From Gorsachius magnificus (taxonomy: Eukaryota > Chordata > Aves > Pelecaniformes > Ardeidae): a DNA stretch of 64,000 nt. The stretch covers positions 40,809,099-40,873,098 of the forward strand of contig CM067084.1 in assembly GCA_034008185.1 (NCBI GenBank), read 5' to 3'. Numbering within the stretch: position 1 is the first letter of the stretch; each line of letters opens with the position of its first letter. The position numbers and the translations under genes are program-made. A model generated the notes under the pieces. The model worked only from the letters and a program-made list of their open reading frames with translations, did not search any database and was not told where the DNA came from. Shown here one piece after another: positions 39,201-52,968 of this stretch.

Positions 39201-42200
39201 CTGGAATATGTTTGCTTCCATTTTCTGCTTTGTATTAAAACACTATCTAAACCTCTTTTTTTCTTTTTTTTTTTTTTTAAAAAGAAGAAAAAATTTAATA
39301 TCAGCTGTATTTCAGGAACATTTGTGCTCATAGGACACAGAACTTTCAGGAAAAAAAAAATTAGAAACGGCTTTCATATATATGCAACTAAATTGGATGA
39401 GTGGTGTGTGCGTATTTGTCCACATAGATGGAAAGAAAAAAAGAATGCCTATTAAAATAATACCAGAATGATATGCCAACATTTCTTCAAACAAAGAATG
39501 AACTTTAAACTGCTGACTCTGACGTTAGTTCTATGGTTGTTTCTGGCCCATAAAACACAGTATCTCTAAGTGTTTCTGAGATTTTAGAAATAAAAATTAT
39601 ACAAGTGATTCTAAAGCTCTAGGTTCCTGTGTCCCCTTCCCTTCAAAATGTAATGGTGGTGCTAATGAATAGGTATAAAGAGCTAATTAATGTCAATAAT
39701 TATATTTATCTGAATCACATGGAATACTGAGACAACGAGCAGAAGACTCAGAAATCAGGATCTCTCTGCCATGTCTCCCTTGCTTTCCCACCACTTCTAT
39801 GGCTGCCGTCAGCAACCAGCTGCAAGCAACATGAGCCTTCTCTGTAGCCCTAGCTGGAACATATTGCAGTAATCTAGTCTTGATGTCAAAGGCATGTTGT
39901 GTGGTACGTGGACCAGCGCATGGTGGAACCATTCCCAGGATGGTGAAGCTCAGTACTGACCACATGCATTGCAGTTCACCCAAGATCAAGGACCCGATTT
40001 CAACTCTGAGGAATCTTTTAAGGAGCGAAGCAATGTTTTCTGGAGCATGAGCTGTCATTTTGAAGGAGCGGGCTTTTGCAGTTGCCTGTCAAAGCTTCAG
40101 CATATCCAGCTGGTCTATGGTACCTCACTGGATGTGTTCTTATCGCAAACAAATGATTGCAGGGATTCTGCAGGTTTGCAGAAGTATCAAGAAATTTGGA
40201 TGCCAGAAACACATGCACAAGTAGTGGATGTTCTGTTCATTACAGACTGAAGTAATAAATCAGGGCATTAACATGCGAGAGCAAACGTTATAGTTATAAA
40301 TTAGTTTCAGGTTCTTTTGCCATGCATGTCTTGAGATGAAGCAAGCCATTCCTACACTTCTTACAAGGATCTGATCATTATTTATGGGCATGGCTCTTTG
40401 TATGGTGAAATGTTTGATTCAGGAAAAGTATTGATTTAATGCTAGATTTAGCATGTTGTTTTACTAAAAGGCAGTAAAATACTTCTTGTTTCTTCTGACT
40501 GCAGTCTGTTCCTCCTACAAACTGACAGGCAAGGCTATTTCATCCTCACTTTGAATACTCTTTGAAGGCTGTTTTGTAGGACTTCTGTAACTTTGGAAAG
40601 TTAACATTCCTGTTGGGTACAAACTTTGGACTTTTTTGGTGGTAGATTGTAACTAGAAAAGAGGAGTGACCTAGGGACAGTTAATTATAATGAATTACAA
40701 AAGAACTCTGTCGGCCACTGAGGTTAATTATCAGCTTGCAACTGAAACACAGCGCTCACATTATGTCCTTTTTTGGATTAAGAAGATAGATGTTTGTGCT
40801 TTAAGCATTAATGCCTACAAATGCAAAAGACAGGCCCTGTTTACTGAGTGAATTCTTGTATGAGTACTGAATTAGAGGAACTGTTTGCAATGCTAATATT
40901 TGAAGTAGCATGCTCATTGATAAAGAGCAGAGCAGAATAGAATTGGAATGCATTTAAGCAGGAAGCTTGAACTTTAGTAGATGAAAGTTGGGGGGGTTGA
41001 GTGAATTTGTATGAACATACAAAGCTCTGGGATGCCTAATATTTTTAAGTATCCTCCCTTTTTCCAAAAAAGTTTCATACATCTGCCAGAATTTCCAGTA
41101 CTGGCAGAGCAAGGTTGGTTTTGCAGAGTAATGGAGAATTGACTAACTAGAGTGAAACTAGGATGTTTGGGAGACATTTGTAAAACATGTTAATAGTACT
41201 TTTTTAATTAATGGAAATGTTTAAAAAATGCCAGGGCCTCATATAGAGAGTGATACAAGACAGAAGCAGCATGTCCAAGAGATTAAATTCTTCACAAAGC
41301 TATAATTAAATAATATTTAATGTGCTGTTGAGTTAGGGAAACTGTCTCTCTGTTATCATTGATGGTCTTTATGATAGAGGAAGAATCACAGATATCTGCT
41401 GCCAAGCTTCCTGAGTTACTGGTGTTAATCTTTGTGGTCGGTTGTTGAGATTATTCTCAAATGCTTCCTCTATTTAATTACCTCAGATTCCTCAAGAGTT
41501 TTGTTATAGGTTGTCCAGTGTTTTTCATGAAATTGAAAACATCTTTGACAAGAGTAACTTAAAAAGGAAGCAAGCTACCAAAATGATTAATTTCTCAGTT
41601 AATTGCCCTTCATTTTTGAAAATTTAGGGTTTGCTAAAACTGCTGACCACTGGCGAAATTTGTAGAATAATTTAAGCTTTCATGTGTGTTCATAGTTGGT
41701 AGAGGTAATGGCAGCATGCTGCCTAAAGGGCAGGAAAGAGGTGGTGAAAGGGCTTTTTGGAAGATGTGCGACATACGAAAAAAGTATTTCCCCAATTGGT
41801 CTAAGAAGCAGTTCAATGTTTCAGAGCTTTCCTTGGATACTCTTGGATGTATACATTCAGGTCTAAATTAATTGGTTGTCCTGTAAATTGCTGGCTGTGC
41901 CTAATATTCTTGTTACCTGTTATCAGGTCTTGTGTTGTACAGATCCCCGTCATATGAATATTGCACATTGGTGTGCAGACTGGCGTGTTGTGGGGACAGG
42001 AGCATGTGTTTAAACTAAACTATCATGCTTTTGGTTTAATGGAACCTTTTTTTCAGGAAATGTTAGTAGATTTGCTGTGATAATAGTACATGTTGTTTGG
42101 ATTTTTTCTTCCCCAGTAATCCCCCAGGATTACATTTTCTGTTGTTGATGAATTTACACACTGGCCTAATAACTGAAAGACATGTAAGCAATCAGAAATA

Positions 42201-45200
42201 ATAGCATTGTACATCATATTCAGGCTATGTCAAGTCAGGCTATGGCTGGGAATATCACAAAGTTATAAAAGTCTCTAGGAAGTGTCCAGTTTAATTAGTT
42301 ATACCTCATTAGCTCTAAACTTGACTGTTTCTGTTCCAGAATAAGTGTGTATATGTCAGTAGTTTGGAGTACCTGTTGTGGTAGGAGTATCTATTCTGGT
42401 ATAATTCTGCCTGTAGACCAGCTCAACTGATTCCTTCATCTCTAGTTTCCTAGTCCAAAACAGAGGGAAAAGCAGCATTTCTAAACTGTAGTACGGTAGG
42501 CTAAAACTACTGCAGAAAATTAGGACAAGTCGTGGTTAAGCAACAGTTCACCAAGTGATACTTAGCTGGTATGGAAGGAGGTACCTTCTGGTTTATATAA
42601 GATTTCTAGACATTTTTGATTATGTAGTATTTCTAGACATTTTAAACTGTTACTCACCTGATAGTGACACAGTTTTTTCTGAGGCTTCATTGTGTGACCT
42701 TTCTCATGATTTCATTTATTTTGGCTTGCAGTTGTCTTATGTTAGTTTTGCAACGCAGAATTTATATTTTCATTTAAAATTATTAAATTTTCTGCAGTTC
42801 TCTGTAATGGGAAGAGTTGGTATCTTTGTAGCTTTTCTGTAGCGCAGGCAGTCAAATCATTAAGTAGCAGTTACAAAGCAAGTTTAGACAGTGTAAACCA
42901 TAAAAGATGCTAAAATATGTCAATAGGACCCAAAATTGGAATGATTATAAATATGCATGGATCTTTGCAAGTTGCATAGTATTGCCTTTTCCATGGTCAT
43001 TTAGCAAAAGAAGTTCTCCTGAGCTCCTGAGAAAGCCTGCCTTAATAAGAATGTTTTTCTATTCCAATTTTTGAAGCAGATGATGCCATTCATCACTGTT
43101 ATTTAAATGACTTGGATTTGTCTGCCCTGATAAGTGTTCCCTGTGATCTGAATATTTAATTAGAACTTGGAAGATTCTCCAGTGTGACACCAGGGACACT
43201 GGGTTAACATCCACAAAAAATTTCTTGCACTCCTTTATGTATAGGGACATCTTCCAGGCTTGAAAAAGAAGCTTCTGTATTTTCACTGCTTAAATCTGCT
43301 AATAAAGGTTGACATGAAAGGTGGTATATTTAGATTTTATGACAACTTTTCTGGGAAGAGAGTGGAGATTTACTTACTTCAATCACACTACCAAATGCTT
43401 ATCAGATGTCTTCCATTTCTGTCACTTAACTGGGGACCTGGGTATGAAACCTTTGCATCTCCAAGTATTTCTGTGACATTTAAGGAAAGGCAAATTACTG
43501 AGACACTTAATTCACCTTAAAAAATTATTCCTAAAGCACAAACTGAAAGTTTTAAAAATTCATTCATGTATCACAATGATTTGTTTAATGTAAATTTTCA
43601 GATTTGTTTGAATTAAGTTAAATTCATACAAAAGTTGCCTGATTTTTAGAGCTACTAATTACCATTGCTCTCATTAGTTTCAGTGGAATGCCTGTGTGCC
43701 TGAACAAACTGGCTGCTGGTTTGAATTTCTGAATACGTTTACACAAGTTTAGAAAGCTGTTGCAGCTTGTTTTTTCTGTGATAAAGCAAAAAGATGATAG
43801 ATTTAATGTGTACATGTCCAGCTAGCATATCAGTTCCTCTTGTGGCTGCTATATATAGTAGGCTAACTTGCATAATAGTACTGTAAGGATAGATGAGAGA
43901 CAGAGAGAGAGAGAATTGCAGATGAATTTTTTCCATTACAGCTCATTTTAGCAGATGTTTTCTCTGTTTCCAAAATTACTGTGCAACACAGTACAATAGT
44001 TGAAACTTAATGGAGAATTATAACTTATTTAACAGGAATTATGTCATCCAGTCAGCAGATTTTGGTGAAGTTTTATTGTAAGATTTGATTAATGTTAGAT
44101 AAATATAGTTGCCATATTATTTAAAATTGTGTTTTGAGTCTAACTTAATTCCTCTACTTTCCCTGACCTTTTCTGAAAACTAGGCATTAATTGAAGCCAC
44201 TGCTAAAATGACATTTTAGAAAATGAGCATTGGCTGATGCTAATAATTCTGCATATAGTTATAGAATAAAGAAAACCTAATTATTTAGTAAGCAGCCAAC
44301 TCATTGATCAACAAAAGTATACAAAGATGAAACTGGTCAAGTGACTATTATTATTTATACCTTTGTCATTCAGGCAATCAAGTCTTAAGCTACATGTCTT
44401 AATTTTTAGTGAAATGAAGGCCTATACCATGTGCCTGGAGACAGTGTGTAAATGTTGCACAAATACCCTCCGTTTGAAATCTTTAGGTAGTTCCAGCAGC
44501 AGGGGTGAAATTTACTCCGGTTATTCACTGTGCATGCTAGCCCATTTAAAATCACTCTTCTCTGCTGTAATCTAAACTTTGGCTTTACTTCCATTAAAGA
44601 CATTAATTTTATGGCAGCTGAATTAAAAACGTGTAAGTGAATTAAATGTATGCTGCCGTTCAGAAGTAAAGTGGATATAGGAGTTCTTTCTTATCCTTCA
44701 CGATTGCAAACTAAAGGTATGGCTTCACAAACCCTGCCTTGGAAGGGACGTCCTCGCTGGCAGCGTGAGTCGTGGGAGGTCCAGCTTTCAGGTGCTTGTT
44801 CCTGGACAAGCACCACCATTCTGTTTCACTCTTTAATCTGAAGCAGTGATCAGATCCAAGTTTAAAAGAACCAGAAAAACCCACCAAAAATCCCTGAAAC
44901 AAAACTACAAAAAAACCCAAGCAACAAACAAAACCACCAATCCACTCAGATTCTAGGGTTACTTTCAACTCACTTGCTCCTTCTGCTTAAGGGTCCTAAG
45001 CTGTTGTGCCATCACAACTGGATGTGAAAGAACAGGGAAGGGCACACAGGAGTATTTGGGGATGTCTGACTGAGGTAAGGGGGATGGGGAATCCATGGTA
45101 TCATAAGACCACGTGATTCCTAAATGAGAGCATTCACGTGGTATTCAGTGTACTCCATCTTCATTTATTTGCTGCATACCTTTACTTGATTAACGTTTTC

Positions 45201-48200
45201 TTTCCAGAGAGTCACGGATGTAAACATGGCAACATTTACTGTAACTTTTCAAAGACTGTGTGTTGCACAGCTGCAGCTAAAAGCAGTAGGAGCCACTCGG
45301 TGAACTCCTCTCAATTTTTTTTTTGGAAAAAGCAGAGGACAAAATTACTTACCCTGACTTTTTGTACTGTGGTAAATACATTTTTGTGTTTGTGTGTGTG
45401 TGACAGTGCCTACATAAATTATGTTCTCAATAAAATTCCATGCCAGCAAATATTGCATGCAGATTTGAAGCAGGAGTTGGATTATTTCTCAGCAACTGCA
45501 CGCTAGAAATACTATAACTAGAATTTATGTTTACATTAATTACAGCATGAACATAAATTTTTCTGGGCACTTTTATTCTTCATGTACTATGTTGATTGCT
45601 TCTTGTCTCTCAATATATGACACAAACAATAAAGTCAAGCAATCTCAGTAATGGATGCAAAAAATTGAGTGCAAGGACTATCTTTTTCTCAGGAAAACCT
45701 TGTAGGTCCACTGGGTTTTGCTGCACATTTAATTTATTTTTATTGTGTATAATCAAGGAGTCCTATTGTTCATGGTGAAAAGCTCAACAGACATATGGGT
45801 GGCAACATCTGGCTCTTAGTAAATGAGTAAATAAATATACTAGTGTGCAGTAATTAACTAACTTCTTCAAAATAATGTCATAATAGAGATGAGGGACGGT
45901 AGCGATGCTACCATAAAATGGAGGGTTTGTCTTTTTCAGGATCACAAAGAGGAAGCAGCAAATAAAACTCTGGTAGATGCTTGTGATTATGATCCTGCTT
46001 TTGACCAGTGGATTAGGTCTCTCTTTTTAATTTATCACTGTCTAAGGTTTCTAGAGGAAATCCCGAGTCTACTGAAGTCAAGTCATAGTAATTACAACTT
46101 CATCCCTTGCTTTTTACTGGAATTATGTATGCCTTACACATATCTTTTGTTAGAGATTATGCAGCTCTCTTCCTCTGCAGTTGGTGCAATTTAAAGGTGG
46201 TTTTCATTAGACGTTCTGTTTTCGGTGGTGTACCCTGAGCTCCAGCTCTGTGTTCTAGTCCCTTGCAGCTAACTACTGGCCTTATATGCTGATCCTTACT
46301 GAAGACTTTGTGGACACTTCTGAGTGTTTAAAGCAAGATGTTAAGTTGCAGAGAGGTTTCCTATTAAGGAAAAGTGATGTAATGTCAGTGGAATACAGCC
46401 AACTTCTCTCTACTCATTTTATTTATATTAGCTGCATACCAAAGAAAATGCCCCATAAAACATGAGTGCTTCTTGCTATATTTAGCCAAGCTAATTTACT
46501 AATACCAGGAGATTATGTTTATATGCAATGGAAATAATTATAAAAAGATTTGGGGGCATCTTATTGAAATAAAACAGGTTGAACTTGGGAAAAGTAAATA
46601 ACAGATTTTCTCCCAGTGCATAGAAAGACTCTAGGGTATCTTTTAGCATTTGTGCTTGCAATATATGCATTTCTGTGCTGAAAAGCATTGTTTAACATTT
46701 TAATTGGACTCTTTTGCTGATTGTTTAAAGAACACAATATACAAGGAAGTTATTTACATTGATCTGAGTCTTTTTAGTCTTAGCATTGTAGTTGTCCTCA
46801 CATTTAACTTATGTGACTAATACCAATCTTGCCATACACGTTCCAGTCTGATCTTCTGGTCTGAAATATTTGCATTCATCTTCATACGGAATACAGTGTG
46901 ATACTGTGCTTTTTTTTTTGTGGCGTTTAAAATCAATTTGGCATGTCTTTTGTTGATTATCTTCTCTGACTTTCCTTTAGGACTACTTTTTAAATGAGTA
47001 AATGAGTCCCCTTTTTAATGAGTAAATATTTTTGCCTGGTTTATGTTCAACTCTTTGTTCTACAGCTGATGGTGTTGATAAATAATCACAAGATTTCTTC
47101 CTGACTCTAACAATGCTACTTCATAATGCTGTTAAACAATTTGACCTTTTCTATTAATTTTACTCCTACATGGTGACCCTAGCTGGGTGTGGTAGTGTTG
47201 GAACTGTGGATCCTCCCTGATACTAAGTCCGCCTAAAAGAATATTCCCCACCAAGAGTAGCTGAGTACATTTGTTAGCTGCTGATAAATAAGAGCTGTCA
47301 TGCTAGTTAACTACATAATGCTTTTTAAAAAAAAAATGGTACTTTTAAACTAATAAATTAAACTTTAAGTCCGGTGTGACTGTGAAACAATGTGGTGTAG
47401 TATGGGATCTGCAGTTGACTCATGATCTACTAAGTTGTGGGCAGGGGAAAGATTTTTGGGTAGTGTTATTTTTGTCTGCGTTACTGAGGATGTGTTGAAC
47501 ATTTTATGTGTTTTGTGCTTAAATCAGAGTTGCCTGTCTTCATTTCGAAGCCAGTGCTTTATTGGGATGACTTCTAAAGAGGGTTCTTTAAGAGGGTCTT
47601 CATACATTCTGACATTTAGCATCTAATTTACACACTTCGAACTGCACTCTGGAGGTTGTAGTACTACTCATGTAAGTGAGATGCCATAGATGAGATGGTG
47701 AGAAAATTTCCCTATGTGTCTCCTTTTGACTAGAAGAATTAGGGCAACATGACAGCAAACTGGAGTGTTGCAAGGCCAGAAGAAAAAGGCAAATGATCTT
47801 TTAGGCCTATCAAAAATCAAGTATCATTGTTTTACACATCTGGAGCTTGTTTTGAAAATATAAGGCTATTTAATATATAGAAGATTTCAAAATGATTGCA
47901 AGATTCTGTTGCTATTTCCAAGTATGCAGATCTTTTCTCATTCATTCTGAATGATTCATTAGGGAAGTAGATCATGCTGCTAAAAAATCATGAGAAAAAT
48001 TTTGAGTCAACTAAGGGTCGAAAAACATTTCCTGCAATTATGAAGTATGTTAATCAAGCTGGGCCTTTGTCTTACAGATTTCTCTTAATTTCAAATATCA
48101 GATTTTAAACATAAGACAAATTTAAACAAAACAACCTTGGTTCATGAGATGTCATTTCTAGTATCTTAGGCTCTTGAGGACAAAAGTTCTCCCTAGTGTA

Positions 48201-51200
48201 GACATAACTAATCTGGGAAGTATTGCCTGGACAATGTACAGCAAGAATTATGTGCTATCAGTTCTTGCTTAGCAACGTTTGTTTCCCCATTTTTAAAACT
48301 AAGGCCTGATGGATTAGTTATTATTTAAGCAACTTTAATATTGATGTCTTGAAATCCATTTGGAAAACTACAGTCTCTGAAGGTTTATGAAATGACCGAA
48401 AAATAGACAGCTTCAGGCAACATTGCCTTTAGGGCATGAGAATGTAATTAATGTGGTGAGTCTAAGTGCATGGGCTTGTTAGAGTCTTGGCATGCAAAAG
48501 AGGATGACCGTAGGGGAAATAAGTTATTTCTCTCCAAATAAAAATCCTAAGCAGCTCAGTCTTTCTGCAAATCTGTGTGCCCACATTCTCTGATATATGG
48601 CACAACTGGTTGGAGAACTTAAATGTCTTTGCTTTATTTTGCCCTCTGACAAAAACTACAATATTTTAAAATGCTCTCTGGTGTCTCTAGCTCTTCAACT
48701 TCCATTTAATCATTCCTTGTTCTGCAAAAAAATTATCATTGTATTTTGTATGAATTGTCTAATCAATTAGTTGACCTCAAATAATCCAAACACTTTTGTT
48801 ATTGTGTAACACTTGTGTTCAGTGCTGTGTTTGAGGTTTCTTCCTGAAACAGAACCAAGGGATCCTTCAGATGAGAAACAGGATCAATGTACTATGTAAG
48901 TTTTATTTGTGACTACAGAGTAGCTTTAGTAAACTGTTGTAGAGACATAAGGGTCATGTGGATTCTAACAGCTATAATAACTATCCTTTAGTTCACAGTA
49001 GAAAACTGTAATAGACAAGGGTATTTTAGACCAGTGTTTTCTGAAGAGTGGAGCATGCTTTTCTAGAGAAGCTAGCATGTGAATTGAGGTAGAAGGTAAA
49101 GTAATGAATTTTGGTATTGTATACCCTAGGTAGCTCTTCTGGAGCTCACAAGGGGTGGTGAAGAGGTGGTGACAGCCAGGAAGAGTCAGGGAGACAGACA
49201 AGAAGGCAGCAGTTAAGAGAGAGGGACGTCAGTGAGAAGAAAAATTGAAGACAGACCATCATTATACCATGATCTGAGTATTGCTGAGAGGAACAGAGGA
49301 TCGTGCAGAATCTCATGGTTCACACAGGGAGAACCACGAGATCCACACTGATGCTGCCTATAGTGCTACCAATTTTGGTATTGTCAAAATCCCTCTGTCT
49401 TTGAAGTAAACTACAAGTCCAAAATTAAATTTTCTATATGGAACTGTAGGTTGGATGTTCAACCACAGACAGATAAGATTTTTTTCTTTTTTATAGCTCA
49501 GCTGTTTGGGAGGTAAAGGATAGCTTGAAGTCCAAGTTGTCATGATACTTGGTTTAATTGTAAACAATACTGATTGTTTTACATACAGATAGTGTTAACT
49601 TCACTGTGAAAGATATGTATTGCTACTTTTACATCTTATTAGCACTTACAATAATGGAAAAAAAGTAATGGATTTTTTTGTTTTTAATTTCAATTTACTA
49701 ACAGTGGTTTACCAGTAGTTTCCAAATGTAATCTAAGTACTCTACTTATGTTAAGGAAACAATTTATATATATTTTGCACACTACTAATTATTCAATGTA
49801 AAAACATTCTTCAGTAAGGATAAAACATAAACTGCTGTTGGTCAAGGTAAACTAAATTTGCTTTCACTGTAGGAATAGATAAGCCGCTTTTCTCATCATC
49901 CATTCTGGAATGTTCATTTTAACATAAATCTAATCCTAATAAATAAATAGGCGAAAATATAACTTGGGACCCTCAAATCAGACAAGTGCTGTTTCCAGGC
50001 CAATATTCTTTCTCCAAGAGTGTCTGGTTCCAGGCTAAGAAGGTGCATGAGTCATCAAAATGATGAGTCCCTAAAGAGAGAATCTTCCTTCATAATTGTC
50101 AGACAAAATGGGTTTAAATCTTGAGGAATACACTCTTCTTGGTAACTAGCTTTTTACAAACTACCCAATGATCAAACTGAAGACAAGCAAGACATGTTTG
50201 TTTCGACTGAGAGGTTTTTACTGCAGGGCAGAAGGAAGGAGCAGAATTACTTGAATTCTGGAGGTCAGCTGCAGACAATCAAATAGTAAAATCTGTACTA
50301 CAACATATAAAATAGTAAAATTACTGTCTAGAGTGGGTCCATACATCGTCTCTGAATGTGTAAATGTTAAATAATATGCAGAGTACCCTGGTTTTTATTA
50401 TATTAGACATCAATATGCTGTACACTTAAAAAATATTTCAAGAAACTCTCTGAATAGAGATTAATTTTCAGCATATTTGTTTAGCAAGATGTGTTTAACT
50501 TCCTAGAAATTGACACTTAGACAAAACATAAAGCCAGAATCTCTTATGGTATACACACTTATTTTAAATGCCTTCTAGCTTGTATGGTTTAGCTAGACAC
50601 CTCACACTAGTTTATACCTTACTCTGTATATATAGCCTATATTAGCAAGTAGTACCCAGAAACAGAGTGGCTCTGTAGAGTGAAAAAAACATACTGAGGG
50701 CATGATATCTACACTACACATTTCAGAGTCACTGAGTTTGGGGGTTCGTTTTTTCAGTTTGGACTAGCTCTAGTCTACTCCCATGGGCTGAAGCCCATTA
50801 GTGGCTGGAGTTTTTTGCATTCGTTGCACCTGACAGGAAATCCATTCATGTTCTTGAGAGGCTTCTCCAGGATGCGAACTGGAGAACCAGCAAGTGGGCA
50901 CAGTTGGAGATTTGCTTCAAAAGCACATTTCTGATCCAAGGACACAAATGCAGATGTGTCCTTACTGTCCTCTCAGGAGAAGTGCCAGTCTGTGTGGTTC
51001 CTTGGTTTTGGCCAGTCACCATGTTGGTTACTATTTTATTTGGGAAAAGTGAAACATGGTCCTTTCTCTTATTTTCTCTGGGTAAGAAGGCTGACTCCTT
51101 TTGCAAAGAGCTAAGCAAGATTCAAAATGGTTATAGAGAAGGGACTAGCCATACAGAATCACTGGCACAGTATTTGGCCATAACAAGTGTTTACACAATT

Positions 51201-51410
51201 TGTCTGTATGATTCCATCTTTTTAATGGCATTATAGCACTTAAAGCATGGCTTAATTCAGGGAAGAAGTTCTTACTGTATAAGTCTCTCATACTAAAGGT
51301 TACTTGATATATTAAGAAATAAATAGTTTTTGAAATAAATAATTTTTATGGAAAGTTTTTCACTCAAAAGTGCAAAAGTAATTATTTGCTCTGTCATTTA
51401 TATGTAAGGT

Positions 51411-52640
51411 ATTCATAGAATCATTTGATTGGAAAAGACCTTTAAGATCATCGAGCCCAACTGTACCTATCCACTACTAAACCATGTCCCTAAGCACCTC
51501 GTCTACCTGTCTTTTAAATACCTCCAGGGATGGTGACTTGACCACTTCCCTGGGTAGCCTGTTCCAGTGCCTGACAACCCTTTCGGTGAAAAATTTTTTC
51601 CTAATATCCAATCTAAACCTCCCCTGGCACAACCTGAGGCCATTTCCTCTCGTCCTATCGCTTGCTACTTGGGAGAAGAGACCAACACTCATCCTCACTA
51701 CAACCTCCTTTCAGGTAGTTGTAGAGGGTGATGAGATCTTCCCTGAGTCTCCTTTTTTCCAGGTTAAACAACTCCAGTTCCCTCAGCCACTCCTCATCAG
51801 ACTTGTGCTCTAGACCCCTCACCAGCTTTGTGGCTCTCCTCTGGACATGTTCCATCAATGCAACATCTTTCTTGTAGTGAGGGGCCCAAAACTGAGCACA
51901 GTATTCAAGGTGTGGCCTCACCAGGGCTGAGTACAGGGGGACAATCACTTCCCTACTCCTGCTGGCCACACTATTCCTGATACAAGCCAGGATGCCATTG
52001 GCCCTCTTGGCCACCTGGGCACACTGCTGGCTCATATTCAGCCAGCTGTCACCAGTACCCCCAGGTCCCTCTCTGCCAAGCAGCTTCCCAGCCACTCATC
52101 CCCAGGCCTGTAGCATTGCATGGGGTTGTTGTGACCCAAGTGCAGGACCCAGCACTTGGCCTTGTTGAAACTCATCCAGTTGGCCTCAGCCCATCGATCC
52201 AGCCTGTCCAGGTCCCTCTGTAGAGCCCTCCTCCCCTCGAGCAGATCTACACTACCACCCAGTTTGGTGTCGTCTGCAAACTTGCTGAGGGCATACTCAA
52301 TCCCCTTGTCCAGATCATTGTTAAAGATGTTAAATAGAACTGGCCCCAATACCAAGCCCTGGGGAACACCATTTGTGACCAGCCTCCAACTGGATTTAAC
52401 TGCATTCACCACCACCCTGTGGGCCTGGCCATCCTGTCAGTTTTTTGCCCAGCAAAGTGTATGCCTGTCCAAGCCATCAGCCGCCAGATTCTTCAGGAGA
52501 ATGCTGTGGGAAATGGTGTCAAAGGCCTTACTAAAGTCTAGGTACACTATATCCACAGCCTTTCCCTTCTCCATTGAGTGGGTCACCTTGTCATAGAAGG
52601 AGATTGGGTTAGTTATTCCATTTAAGCTTTTCAGCACAAT
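51411..52640 (-). mobile_element. CR1 LINE, 5'-truncated, minus strand
   Basis: The element's 3' end is at 51411, where the characteristic CR1 terminal sequence (attcatagaatcat, then ttggaaaagacc) appears in reverse complement. Upstream in element orientation lie the C-terminal part of ORF2 and the reverse transcriptase core with VYLDFSKAFDT, GVPQG and FADDTK. Homology ends around 52640, before the fingers/N-terminal part of the RT, so the copy is 5'-truncated as is usual for CR1. I could not identify a clear target-site duplication, which is normal for this family. Confidence 0.93.
51477..52637 (-). pseudogene. Decayed CR1 ORF2 fragment (reverse transcriptase and C-terminal region)
   Basis: Read on the minus strand, the RT core starts near NGITNPISFYDKV and contains YLDFSKAFDT (motif A) and FADDT (motif C catalytic DD). 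It is broken at least three times. An in-frame stop interrupts the segment after WAKN (about 52437-52439), where the family has Trp. A one-base loss shifts the frame near 52040-52050, between GVLV and the NMSQQCA segment. Another frame change occurs near 51690-51700 after NYLKGGCSE. The remaining tail ends with [11 protein letters not shown] and a stop at 51477. It cannot encode an active enzyme. Confidence 0.9.
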
Positions 52641-52759
52641 GCGCTGTACAGTTTGTTAGCAGTTCTAAAAAATGTTAAATTCTCACCGATAAATCACTTA
52701 ATCTCTTTACCAGGGAAATACTATTTTAAATTACGTGTTGCCAGGTAGTTAGTATCTTC

Positions 52760-52968
52760 CTGGAATGTGTGGAAGGTAACTTCCTGACACAGCTGGTGAG
52801 TGAGCCTACCAGGGGAGGTGCCTTTGTTTACAAACAGAGAAGGACTGGTGGGACATGTGGTGGCTGGAGGCCTTCATTTGGCTTAGCAACCATGAAATGA
52901 TAAAATTGATGGTTGGACTTCATAATCTTAGAGGTCTTTTCCAACCTTAATGATTCCATAATTCAAGT
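52760..52968 (+). mobile_element. Short CR1 fragment with internal deletion, plus strand
   Basis: Bases about 52760-52904 resemble the part of CR1 ORF2 just after the endonuclease: in one frame GNFLTQLVSEPTRGGA can be read, followed by degraded sequence. At about 52905 this passes directly into the CR1 3' terminus (ggttggacttcataatctta, then aggtcttttccaacc and a tgattccataattc tail). The roughly 2 kb that normally separates these parts, including the whole reverse transcriptase, is absent. It lies about 120 bases from the other CR1 in inverted orientation. Confidence 0.75.

Larger units (their letters stand above)
32242..51410. other. Long non-coding stretch, probably PALLD intron
   Basis: No exon was recognised. 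It includes T26 at 34171-34196, a perfect AT-only palindrome at 36176-36201, a T-rich/A-rich junction at 39256-39295, a pair of 15-base direct repeats around 42602-42643, a (GA)n run near 43901-43913 and a direct repeat of ttaatgagtaaat type near 46988-47028. The segment 39690-40250 is somewhat richer in GC with opposing open frames (121 codons minus, 93 codons plus) and may be an old, unrecognisable repeat; I cannot support a gene. Confidence 0.6.

Noticed and set aside
39690..40250. GC-richer segment with opposing open frames, considered as a gene or an old LINE 3' end
   Set aside because: A few words recall ancient vertebrate repeats but I cannot align enough to support a family, and neither open frame shows a protein motif.
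52156..52596. Plus-strand open frames over the CR1 element
   Set aside because: Antisense shadows of the CR1 reverse transcriptase on the minus strand.
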